Origin: Labia minor
Lineage: Eukaryota > Arthropoda > Insecta > Dermaptera > Spongiphoridae
DNA: 64,000 nucleotides
Direction: 5' to 3'
NCBI GenBank assembly: GCA_963082975.1
Contig: OY720344.1
Location: forward strand, 17,409,580-17,473,579
Positions 45,095 through 58,900 of this stretch are shown piece by piece (the first letter of the stretch is position 1; every line of letters starts with the position of its first letter). The translations under genes and the position numbers were made by a program. The notes under the pieces were generated by a model. That model worked only from the letters and a program-made list of their open reading frames with translations, had not been told where the DNA came from and did not search any database.

Positions 45095-46006
45095 GTTTAA
45101 TATATAATTTTATATATTTATTATTATATATTTTATTTTATTAAGAGTCGAAATCTACGACGTAAATGTGATGATTTTAAAATAGAAACATATATCAACA
45201 AATTCTTAATTTAATCTATTAATTTTACAAGCAAATTTCAATTTTGTTCCAAAATTTCAGTCAACTCACATAATAAATTCCCTAGAACTTAATATTAAAT
45301 ACATTTTATTTATAAAGTATAAATATAAAAAATATTTGATGAGAATAATGTCTGAGCTAACCAGTGTATGGTCGGTTTTCCCAACAAAAATCAGAAATTC
45401 AGTACCAGGAACTCCAATTAGCAAATGGGAACGATACTCTAATAACAAATAGATAATATGGGCAATGATAAATCGCCTAGAGGCCGTCATTAAAGCAGAA
45501 AGATAATACAATTCATTAAATAATTAAAAGTTATTTTTTATTTCATGAATTTTATTTTAAAAAATGTTCCAAAAGAAACGTCTGGACCGATTTTAGTAAA
45601 AAAGGTACTTTTACAAAGATTAAATACCATACTTTATAAATAAAATTTATTTTAAAAAATAACACTTAATATCAAAAATGTCAGAAAACGGAGCATAAAT
45701 CTAGTAGATTTTTTTGCTTCTGATAATATAATAATTAAATCGGAAATTTTTCGAAACCTTTAGATAAGAAGAATAAAAATTTATTCATTCATAACTCGAA
45801 TGATTATTTTTTTCGTATTATTAACAATGATTGTATTCATAGAAAAATATATTTTTAAATTTTCTCTATAGATACAAATGACTAAAATATATAATATAAA
45901 AATATCACTATTAATATGGATGTGTTCACAAGGAAGAAGTTGATCAGTTGAAAAAGCAACTTTTCATTAGAAACATTTGTATAGTTTACTTTTCTAAGTA
46001 TTTAAT

Positions 46007-46612
46007 GCCAGTGGCGTAGCGTAGGTATCTGCAGCCAATGTCACACTTAGGGCCCGCGTTCTCACCTATTCACGCAATAAATTTTCAATAAAATTTTATT
46101 TTACCTCAAACTTAAAATTTTAAAGGATATTTATTATTTATTGAAAAATCATAAAAAAATGATTGAAATTAAAAAAAAGTAAATAGATATAATAATTGCA
46201 ATACTATTAATTACAAATAAATGATATATTACGGTTATTATAATACATTTATTAAAAAACAAATAGATCTATTAGAAATAAAAATAAAATACATTTTCAA
46301 AATTAATTAATTTTCCTAGTCTTACAGCAAATTTTTTTTATAGCAATAACAATATTTATTACACCAGTTATGTGTTGTTTAATTAAAGTCAAAATAACTT
46401 GATTATTTAATATTCACGACATGTTATTTATGCGAAAGTTCATCAAGCACGAAAATAGTCAAATAGTCGCATCATCAAAAAAATTTTGTTGATCTTAAAA
46501 AAAATTATTTTATTTTTTTTATCTTAAGTTATAAAATTTTTTATAATTTTTTCTAAAATCTGCCACTTTATCTGAATACAACCCAGTAGTATCCCCCCTC
46601 GTTACGCTACTT
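46007..46612. mobile_element. Possible hAT-type remnant
   Basis: Left CAGTGGCGTAGCGTAGG resembles the hAT-type end at 16802, and GTTACGCTAC near 46600 is its rough inverse. No target duplication could be matched. Confidence 0.35.
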
Positions 46613-46938
46613 CTATACATCCAAAATATACGCTCCCTTACGTTTATTTGGCCTACTTCGTTTTCAAACTTCTTCTACATAAAGATATGTTCTTTTCAAA
46701 AGATTGCATTTTCTGGGTAACTTCTTACCTGTAACCATCCATAACACATAACATATATATATATATTTATCTATGGCTCATTTATAACAAATATATATAT
46801 ATTAATGAGGTGTCATAAGTTATTTTTAATATGTTCTTTCTCAAATAATAAATAAGTTAATAAAAAAATTGTTTATATTAAATTTGGAAGACGATTTTTA
46901 CGATATAACGATAGATTGAATTTTACTATCTATAAATT

Positions 46939-49900
46939 TTAAACATAATTTTCACCGGTTTGCTGTGGTGATTTTGTTTCATTCCAATTGTTGGACGGCG
47001 TTTCTGTTGAACTGCTGCTTGCTTCACTTGAACTTGAACAGTTGTTATTCTGACTTTGTAAATATGACATCTCCATTCCACTCTGAATCTAAACCAATAA
47101 CAATAACAACAAATTTATTGATAAAATAACAAAATCTGTAATAATGAAATAAAATTGTAAAGAGAAAAAAAAACATAAATAGAAACATATTTTTAATTGT
47201 TTATCTATGAAATATTATAATATAGTATGATTGGTGATAATTACCTTATCTCCTTCAGTTTCGGCTAATGGATTATTTGTAATATTCATTTTATTATTTT
47301 GTATATAACCATTTTGATTGAGACATCCATTCATGATGTTCTTGCCAAATGCATTTACTGGGTCAGTTGCATGGATCACAGATTCATTAAATTTATCTTG
47401 ATGTTCATTTGCATCTAAACATTTATTATAAAAACAGATTAAATATTTATAATAAGATTAATATATTTATAAGAAAAATTAAAAGACAAGTTTCATGCGT
47501 ACCTTCAGTAGTTTGACTATTTTTATGTTTCCTTCTGCACAAATAAAGAGTAAGGAAAAGTATGATAAGAACAACTATTCCACCAAGGGAGGCTCCAATT
47601 TCAATAAGTAGATTGTTTTCTGTGGGCCCAGTTGTTATGGTAGAATTTGTTGCTTCAATTTTAGAAACTTCTGGAATGGATTCTAACAAAAAGCATAGAT
47701 TAGTAATAAACATTAATTTGTATTCTTATATATATATATAAAGAAAAACAATTACAAATTATTTAAGTATCATCATCATAATATATTTATTTATGTAATA
47801 GATAGAAAAGTAAATAATAATAATAATACTCACTAAATGTCTTTTGGGTAATGAAATGACTAAAATTGGAGGCTCCAGCAACAGTGAAACTTTGTAATTT
47901 AATTTCATATGAAGTGTCAGGCAATAAATGAGTAATAATAAAATGTCTGGTTTTATCACCTTCGACTGTTGCTTTAATAAATTCACCAGCACTTGTTGTT
48001 GGACGATAATATACGTAAAAACCTTCCACATGTCCTAAGGAATGCTTTAAAAAAAACAAATATTAAATTAAAAAACATGAACATTTTTATGAAATATTAC
48101 AATAAAATCTAATTAAAATATTTTTCCATTTATATTTACCTTCCAGTGGATTTGTATTGAAGTAGAACTAGCAGGCTCGGCTTTTGTTAATAAAGGTGGA
48201 ACGGATGGAATTCGATTGTAATTTGTCCCTTTATGTAAATGAAATTTCAACGATGTTGGTCCTAATTTATTATCGTTATTAGAATAAACCGCTGCGATAC
48301 GAAATCTAAAATACCAAGAATTGACCTTGTTAAAATTATTTAAGGAAAATTTTAGCATTATTAGTTGTGAATGCATCTTTCGACTTTTGCATAAATAAAC
48401 CTTTGAGATACTTAATTACCCATTAAAGCAGTTTTTATTAAAGAAATGGTAGACAGTTGTGGAGGCATTTTTTATAAAATATTTAGTTATAATTGTAAAA
48501 AGATGATTTGTTATTTTCGTTGATAAGTGATCTAAGAAAAAATCTAACAATATTGCCATAAAACTTAAGAAATAAATAATAATATAAATTTTGAGATCAT
48601 TAGACACACTTGTATACTATAAAAGTTAGAAGAGTAAATATATATTTAAATATGCTAACATATTCATATATCAATTAATTAGTTTGTTAATTCCAATGAA
48701 ATGAAATTATTATTAAAAATATAAAATAAAAAATAAAATTTATTGGTAATTTTGATAAGGTACCTATGTTTTCTAATATTATAAATTCCAAGATATAGAA
48801 TATTTAAAATATAATAGACATAATATATTTAATTATATAATAATTTTTTTAATTAATTTATGTTTATTTTAATAAGGAAATTATATTTAAATTGATTTAT
48901 GCATGCTTGAGACAATTGAATTACAAGAATAGAGATAAAATAAAAATAAATTACAATTATAATAATTTAAATAGAAATAATTTACAAAAAAATCAAAAAA
49001 TTCATTTTTAAAAATATGTGATCATATTAAATAAAAAAACTTGAATCATTTTTATATGTGAATTGTTTCATAACATTGTTTTTGTTTATATTTTTTTATA
49101 GAGGATTCCTATGGAAATTATTTCTATTCTTCTTCTTCTTCAAGTGCCTTGTCCGGTCTCCCTGACGTCGGCGATCACTCTGGCGAAAACGTCTCTATTT
49201 TCCGCCGTGCGGAACAGCTCTCCCACGCTCCTTATGCCGGTCCATTCCCTGATATTCCCTAACCAGGATTGGCGTCTTCTCCCGGGTCCACGTCGACCCT
49301 CAATTTTCCCTTTGAGGATTAATTGAAGGAGTTGATATTTATTACCTCTCAAGATGTGGCCGAGGTAAGAGATTTTCCGGCATTTGATAGTGTTGAGGAG
49401 TTCTCGCTGTGTGTTTGCTCTCCTCAAGACATCCCTGTTGGTAACTCTCTCGACCCAGGGAATTCGCAGCATTCGCCTGAGGATCCACATCTCAAAAGCC
49501 TCCAGGCGATTCATCGTACTGACCTTGAGTGTCCATGCTTCCACACCATATAAGAGAATGGACCAAACATAGCATTTGGCCATTCTCTGTCGTAATTTAA
49601 GATTTAGGTTGTCATCACAGAAGAAGGATCTCATTTTATTGAAGGTGGACCTCGCAGCCTCAATTCTGGACTTAATTTCGATATCCGGGTCTAGCTGGTC
49701 ATTTATGATACAACCAAGATATTTAAAAGATCTTACTCGTTCAACTTGTTTGTTATCGAGGTGGAGGGAGGCGTTTCCATGTGGCTGGCGGCTAAAGACC
49801 ATAAATTTTGTTTTGGCTATATTGATGTTTAAGCCCGCTTTAATTCCAATTTGAGAAATTTTATTTAGAAGTAGTTGAAGGTCTTCAATGTTTTCAGACA

Positions 49901-52900
49901 GGATCACAGTGTCGTCGGCATATTTAATTGTACTAATTGGTACGCCATTTACTTTCACCCCCATATCCAGTTCTTCCAAGGCCTCCTTAAAAATTCTGTC
50001 AGCATAGAGATTAAATAAAAGGGGAGAGAGAATGCATCCTTGACGGACTCCTCTCTGGATCTCAATTCCCGGTGTTGTGGATTTTCCTACTCTGATTACG
50101 GCATATTGCCTCCAGTACAGATTTTTTATAATCCTGATATCTTTTTCGTCCACTCCAGCATCGCACAGAAGTTCAATCAGTCTAGTGTGTTTTATTCTGT
50201 CAAAGGCTTTTTCGTAGTCAACAAAACATGCAAATACATTTTTGTGTTGGTCACGACATTTTTGAAGCAAAACATTGAAGCCAAATAATGCTTCTCTTGT
50301 ACCGAAGGCGTTTCTGAATCCAAACTGCGAGTCATCTAAGTCTAACTCACATTTTAATCGGATGCGGGCGTGTATTATTCGAAGAAAGGTCTTTAACATG
50401 TGGCTCATAAGACTGATGAGGCGATAGTCACTGCAATTCTTAGGGTATTGTTTCTTTGGGATAGTAACAAATGTTGATTTCAGCCATTCCTCTGGAAGCA
50501 CACCGCAGTTATAGATATTGTTAAATATTTTCAATACCAGGTCTATATTGTCTTCATTGATGAATTTGATTAATTCCATTGGGATTCCATCTGGTCCCGG
50601 CGCTTTCTTGTTCTTAGCAATTGAAATAGCGTGAATTAGCTCTGATTTTATTATTTTTGGTCCTTCAGGATCGCAATCATCAATTTCAACTTCCTCTCTG
50701 GAATCTTCAAAAAGTTTTGCTGCGTACAATTGCCAGGCTTTCATGAGTTCAGCTTCGTCCGTTACTAGTTTTTTGGCTTCATTTAGTATTGACATTGGTG
50801 GTCGACTCCTGAATTGTCCAGTTATTTCCTTTACCTTTACATGTATATTAAACATGTCATGTTTTGAGACTAATTCTTCTATTTCTTCACACCTTTCTGT
50901 CATCCAAATTTGTTTTGCTAATTTAATCCCTTTCCTTATTTTGAATTGCATCTTTTTATATTCCACGATGTTATTTTTGAGAAGTCTCCTTTCTTCCATC
51001 AAATCCAAAATCTCGTCCGTCATCCACGACCTCCTCTTCATTGTACGTGTTCTCCTCAAGTGAAGCGAACCAGTCTCCACCAAAGCATTTTTCAGCAGTG
51101 CCCACTGAGTATTTATATCGTCAAGATCGTCAATAGATATCCTCATTAATTTGCCATTGAGATCATCAATAACAGCATTCCTAACATCCTCAAATTGTAA
51201 TCTTGATGTATCAATAATATTAACGTTGCAGTTTTTTCTTTTTACAGACTTCAACGCTAGGCCCATGTCCGCAACCAAAGGGTTGTGATCTGAGCCTATG
51301 TCTGCACCAGGGTATGTTGTGACTCTTTTAACACAATTTCGGAAACGTCTGTTTATCAGAATGTAATCAATTTGGTTCCTACTTGGTTCTTGGTTGTCAA
51401 TAGAGTCTCTGGGTGATTTCCATGTGTAAAGACGTCGCTTTGGAAGTTTAAATAGCGTATTAGTTACTACCATCTCTGTAGTTTGGCAGAAATCATAGAG
51501 CCGGTCTCCTCTCTCATTACACTCACCCAAGCCGAAATCGCCAACCAAATCCCCCCGTCTGCCCTGACCGATTTTAGCATTAAAGTCTCCAAGTATCAAG
51601 TTTATGGTATTCTTCTTGAGAGAGTTTAGAGTGTTTTCTAAAGTGTTGTAGAATTTTTCCACTTCCTCATCGTATTTACTATCAGATGTAGGTGCGTAGA
51701 CTTGTAAGATATTTATGTCAAATGGCTGTCCATGAATCTGTAGCAGCATCACTCTATCCGATATGGGCACAAAGTTCTTAACGTACCTCGTGAACTCCGA
51801 GTCAACTAGAATTCCGACACCGTTTCGATGAAACCTATCTCCACTCTCACTTCCTGAGTAATAGAGTGTTCCTCCTTTCTGAGAACAAACACCGGCACCA
51901 GGCCATCTGAGTTCGCTGATTCCCATGAACTTAACTTTAAGTCTTCTCATTTCTTTGATAGCGTTGTTTAATTTTCCGGCCATGAAGAGACTTCTGACAT
52001 TCCATGTACACACTCGCAATCTGGTTTTCACTATTCTGAGCCGGGAGATTCTTCGCACCCCTTGCCCATTTAAGGGCTGCCCGGGACTGGGGGCCATTTG
52101 TATTTTGTTTCTCGTCATAGTGAATTTCCTGGGGATGGTATACCGAAGTGGTTTCCCGTTGCCTTCTTCGGTTTGATTCTCAGCCGCCCCTAACCTGGAG
52201 TACAGACGCTGTTCGTAGCCGCCCCTAACCTGGAGAACAGACGCTACTGGGTTTCGCCATAACTGGCTTAAGAGAAGAGAAAGTAAATAGTAAGAAATGA
52301 AAGACCCCTAGCCCTAGCCGAAATTATTTCTATATCAATTTTAATAAAATAAAAATAATGAAAAAAATATTTATTAAGAAAACACTGATAGACTATATAT
52401 TTCCCTTAGAAGTCAAAATAATAATTTAATAGTTATGAAAACGAAACAAAATTACAAAATACTGTATAAAATATTTACAATACATTCATTTTTATAAATA
52501 TAGTGATAAACGATAATATCACGTGTATTTCTTCTGGAAATTCAAATTTTTGACCGATCGCAATACTTCCTGTTATTATTTATATATTATATATTGATCA
52601 GTGAAAGTAAAAATTTAAAATAAAAAAGTTAATTGATTAATTTACCGATAGATATGATCAGTTTCCAGACCATCGATTGCAAAGCTACGAACATGTGGTG
52701 GTATATCATCGTTGTTTGTTTTCCAACGGCCACTTCTTCTTGAACCACCCCCACCTCCACTCCCACCACTCTCTGGGCGCATTTCTAAATATTGAACTTT
52801 GAAAAATTGAATTGGCAAGCCTTGATTTACTGGCACTGACCAGCGTACCATCACAGATGAATCCGATAATCTTGTCACATTGGGACGTGTTGGTGGAATC

Positions 52901-55900
52901 ATCACTAGAACAGAACAGCAACAAAAAAATAATTTACTATAATAATTTACCATAATAATAATAATAATATAAGAAAATAAATTAATCAGCAATACAAAAA
53001 ATTAGCGAATTTAATGAAAGTATCAATTTAGTTATTTATTTATAATTAAACAAAATTAATGATTAAATGAAAGTGTGCATCATCTCTCATTAAATTCTCT
53101 CAATTAATTTACATTTTTTTTAACTTACCATTCCCTTTATGCTTTTTATCTTTATGTCGATTTTTTCTTTTATTTGAATGATTTCTCTTTCCATTTCCAA
53201 TAGTTGATACTGCTGTTGGGAAAATTGCTTTTGTTCCTATAACAAAATGAAAATAAAATTCAAGTAAATTTTAAAAGAAAAAAAAATTATTTAATATATT
53301 AAAATCAATTTTTTAATTAATAAAGTAACAATTACTATTGAAGATAATTCAAAATTATTGCATATTATATTATACACACACATATATTTATATGATTAAT
53401 AAGGAATTTAAAAAATATACATACTTATAAGATAAAAAATATATTAGTCAAGCAATTCAATATGAATACAAACCTGTGAAATCGAAATTAGGATCACTTG
53501 CATTCACTTGTTTTGGAATTACTTGTAAAAGTGATGCACCAAAAACTGAACCTAAGACATTACTTCCGAAACATTGTATAATGCCGGCGTGGCTTTTTTC
53601 AACATGTTCTATTGTAATATTTCCATCTAAAAAAAAAATTTTTTTTATAAAATAATTACTTATAAAATTTATAAGTATTGGTTGTGATATCTTTATTTGC
53701 AATTCTTAATCATGACAAAATTTAATTTAATAATTAAATTTGTCAAATTTATATATAACTTTAATGTATTTCACCTTGAGTAATAATATTATAGTCTTGA
53801 TGAACTGGTTCCCCATTAAGGTACCATGAAATTTCTGGTTTTGGTACCCCAGAAAATGCACATTCAAGATGTAATTGTTCTCCTTCTTTAACAATCACCA
53901 TAGCAGGCTCTTTAATCAATCGAGGTGGCTCTGCACATATAAATAAGAAAAAATAAGTTAAGATTCCAATAATATTTTTTTCAACAATTATTAATTATTA
54001 TATAATCTTTTACCCTGAATAATTAATTTAATTATTTTCGTAATTGATGCTTGTCCATTATCAGCGATGCATCGATATTCGAGGATACTGTTTGGTGCAT
54101 GTTCAGCTCGAGTGACATGCACTAATTTAAGTCCACCAGGAACGATTACCGAAAATCGAGCGGACACAGGCGACCCATCGGCCCTGGACCAGGTAATTCT
54201 GGGAGTTGGCCGACCAGAGGCACTGCATTCCAGAGTGACATTCAATCCTACAAAAGTATGCCTGTATTATATTTTTGTTTTATTTTCAAATGTAGATATA
54301 AATATCATTGCGGAAACTCAAGAATAAATTTTTGAAAATTAAAGTGTTCATTTTAGCAATATTATTTCTAACCAAAATTTTTTTTTTATAATATGATTGT
54401 AAAATATATTTGAAAAATTTTTTTTTTATTTTTAAATTCAAGTGAGATTTATTTATTAAATAACTTGCTGCTAGGACCGCCTTCGGCGTTCTTCGCACCT
54501 AGACAGGCAGTTATGTCTCCTGTAGTTTTAGTTTTATAAAATGTCTCAAGTTTAAATTTCCTTAAATTTCATTTTAATACAAATTATTCAATAAATCAAT
54601 GATAATAGGAAATGTATAACACAATAAATATTAAGGAATATTATATCCCATTATAACATATATTCATCGTCTTATACGTGAAGGACTATTGAAATTTTTT
54701 TCCTTGTGTGCGGCCTTCTAAAAAAGGGTGCTTCTTATATGCCGTCAAATACGCGCGGTAAATGAAAACCTAATAGATACAGAATTTCAACCATGTGCCA
54801 CTTCGGGGATACAGGGAGTAGAGGGAAGAGCGCCGAAGGCGGTCTGGACTGTTGAATTAGCATTATAATTATTCTTTTTGGGAACTGCTAGAATTATTAT
54901 TTTTATATTAATTGTCGAACATGAATCGATACCTTCACTGAGCCGGCGGTTGCTTTAAAGGAATAACACTGAACATTATATAAAATTTTTAAAAATTAAT
55001 TTCTGCATTTTTTGATTAGATATTGATAAAATTTATTGCCTATGTTCAAATAGAGCAACGGTCGGGGAACAGGGGTAAATTACCCCAAATGGGGTAAAAA
55101 TGAACTTTTTGGGGGTAAAAATGAAACTTTTGTGAGTAAATAGTATATATTTTTAATTTGCTATTTTATAAACCTGTTAGTATTTTTACAAATTATTTTT
55201 TTCAACTTAAATAATTTAGTGACATATGCAAGCCACGCCATCTCACTCCCCACTTCTGAGTGTGTGGGGCTAAAATAGGAAAGATGCTAAAAAGAGGCGA
55301 TTCCGTTTTTTTTTTTTTTTTTTTTTGCTCTTCATCATGGGGTAATATCAACTTACACAAAAATATTTTGGGGTAATGATTAAAAAAGTTCCCCGGCCGC
55401 TGAAATAGAGGTATATAAGAATAATGTGATGTAATTTCATAGTAAAAAGCATACCTTAATTAGCCAATTTTGAGTCTATAGCGTCACAAAATTCTGGACA
55501 GAGAAACATACAGACAGACATGACAAATTCTAAAGTCACTTTTGGATTCTTCTCGTCATAAAATATGAAGATATGCAAAAAAATTTTAACTCTGAGCAAT
55601 GTTCAGATAAAAACCTTTTTTTACATAAATAATCTAATATAAAATTGGTATAGAAACGAATCAAGTGAAACTATTCGTAATATTATCCCTAACAAACTGA
55701 CAGAAGGAAATTTTCTTTGGCATTTTACTCACCGGATTGAACTGTATAATTTCGTATTTCGGGGCCCATAAAAACTGGAGCAATTGGTAACCCTTGGTTA
55801 GGAAGGACAATTAAAGTAATACTGTGTGTCGAGTGTGACGTTTGTCCAGTAATATAATTAGTTGCTGTCACTCGGTATTGACCAGCATCCGAGGAAGTTA

Positions 55901-58900
55901 CATTTGTAATGACCAATGAGGAAGGACTCGAGGTTATAGGATCTGAAAAAAAAACAAAAAATTAAAAAACAATGTTAGAACTATTCATAATTTACTTTAT
56001 TTATCTCTAGTTATTACTGAGAAAAAAGTTATAAATATTTCCAAATCACTTAAATATTTCATAATGATTTCTATACAAAGTTCACTTATTTTTAAAGTCT
56101 TTTATTTAACTTGCAGTGCATGTTTTCGACCTGTCATTCATCACCGCTATGCGATAACACTGATGCTAGAAGTAGATGAACCAAGTGCGGAGAACAAGAC
56201 ATAAATAATATACAAACAAACCTCAACAAACTTAAATTTTGTTTTATTTCGTTAATCCTAACAGTTTTACTGATAAAAATTATTTTAGTTTGTGTCTAAA
56301 ATGTCTAAAAAAATGTCTTTTTTTATTTTCAAATATAAATCACAGATAATAATTATTGAAAAATTATTTTGAATTATGTATATTTCCTAGATAATAATAC
56401 TAACAATTTAATTAACATTTTCATTGTGTGTGTTTCGAAGAATTTATTAAATTTTATAATTTAATTACAATTTAACTATAGAAAACATTAATTCAATTAA
56501 CAAAATAATTGTTCTTAATTGAATACCAATATGTATGTAACTAAATTTTAAAAAGAAAAAAAGAAAAGAAAACTTACTTTGTATTTGTTCACCATTTTTG
56601 AAAAATTGAAATGTAGGTGGTGGTGAACCATCAGGTACCGGAAAACTTACAGCAATTGTATTGCCAATTATCACATGATATTTTGCCGAAGGCATTTTCG
56701 GAAAGGGGGCAAGTTCGGCTAAAGTAAGCCGGGCAGGCACTGAGGCCAAAGCAGAGGCACCATACAAACAGATACACTAAAAAAACAATGCCAATTAAAT
56801 ATAAAATATACAAATTAATCATTTTAGTTTCTACATTTATTTTTACCATCCATGATCATTGGTAATGGTAATCAACTAATCTTGTCTATACTTGTACTTA
56901 CTTCCCTTGTTAGTAGTTTCCCTAGTAATAGTATTAATAAAATTACCTGATAGTCGCCAGTCTGTTCGGGGCCTTGGATGACCACACTCAGTCTTGTTTG
57001 CGAAGTCCTGTGACTTAATAAAGGGGCGGTATAATTATCGGGCTCGAATTCATCGAAAGCGATTGTAGGCGTGTCGTCAATTCGAAGCCGCGTAGAACCA
57101 CGCCGCCATCGCACCTCGTCTGCTGGGATATTCAACGCGCATTCGAAAACGACGTTATCGCCAACGGGTGCAACCAACGGCTCTGGGCTACGAACGAAAG
57201 CCAGCCCAAAATCTACAAATCAAACACAAAATAATCATAGTAATAATAAATAAAATAAAAATCGATTAATTCATTTCAAAATAACATTCCTTTATTTTCA
57301 TGACCACAAAAGATTGTTTTGTTTCGAATAAGAACAATGAAAATAACTCTATTTTTTTTCATATTAAAATATAATAAATTTATTTAAATAAATATTTGGG
57401 TTATTATCATACGAGGTTTGTTCAAAAGAAAAAGTGAATTTTGAAATATTTCCAAAAGTATTATATTTATTTATTCATCAATATCCAATTTGTCCCTATC
57501 AAAGTAATTCCCCTCAGATATACTTATAATGCTTCTTCCAATTGTCGATACACTTCTGAAATACGCTCTCCAGTATGGCCATCAGCTCGTTCTTCGACTT
57601 TATCTCATCAATTGTGGTGTTTTAATTGTGTGTAGTATTACTTTTTTTTAAGTAAAAAATCGAAGAACACACAAAATGTGACTAACTCTTTCAGTTGTCA
57701 AAAACAAACTACTAATCCAAAATGGCTGATAATGTCAACATATGAGAAACATGTCTATCAACATAACAAAAAAATGTCGATAATGTACACAGCACGCGAA
57801 AATTCATAATTCACCTTTTCTTTTGAACAGACCTTGTATGTTTTATCAAAGCGAAATTATTGACATCTAATAACCATGATCTATTGATATAAGGACGAAA
57901 TCTCAAAAACTAATAATAATAATAGATTCAATTTAGTTTTTTATAAATATAACTTAGTTGGTATTTATGAAAAAACTAGTTTTTATAAATAAAGAAAAAA
58001 TATTTGTAAAAGAGTATTTTTTTAACATTTTTTAAACATTTTTGATTTCCAAATTACATCAATATTAAAAATATATTCTTTATATATATATATATATATA
58101 TATAAAAATTTCAAATATTTTCAATTAATTAAAGTTCCTATTAAGTGATCTCGAATGTTGTCGATTCAGTCTAATCTTCTTCGAACTGTCATAGCAATCA
58201 TTAAAATTGTTTTATCTATATAATTGTTTAAAATGGTTTATAACAACACCGGTTGTATATAACCTTGGGGAAATCGCAGTTGCACTTTATATATATATAT
58301 ATATATATTTAGTTAGGTAAAAATCTGATTCTGATCCGAGTGCATAACAACAACAACAACTATGCTCTGTTGTTGTTGTTCATGCTGTTGGCTTTTGTCT
58401 CTCGAGTCTGCAAGTCGGCAACCGCCTAGGAATGTCGTCGTCTGCAAACGAACGGGACACTTTTACTTTAGCCTTGATTAAAATAAAATAAAAACCAAAA
58501 AAAAGGATATAATGTACTAATTGATAATCATTTTATCTCTCTTTTAACTCTCTCTCTCTCTCTCTCTCTCATTCATTCACAACTTTATTTAGTTATAATA
58601 ATATTTCGGAATTACTTATCCCCAATCTCCAACCCTTATCAATTCTGTACACACACACACTCACATATACACAATATCAGAAAGGAAGGCAGACATAAAC
58701 ATAAAAAAAAATACCACTTAAAAAATAATATCTATATAATATAATATAATTTAAAAAATAGCTATAATTTTTTAACGTAAAAATAAGAGTGAGTAAAAAA
58801 TTTTAAATTCGAGATTTCAACGGCATTAATAACAGATGAAGATTCTTTGAGGTCAGTGTTTCTGTTTAGACTATTACAAAATTATAAAATACTCTAGTAA

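Noticed and set aside
49111..52176. Plus-strand frames across the RTE element
   Set aside because: Antisense shadows of the 992-codon retrotransposon ORF.
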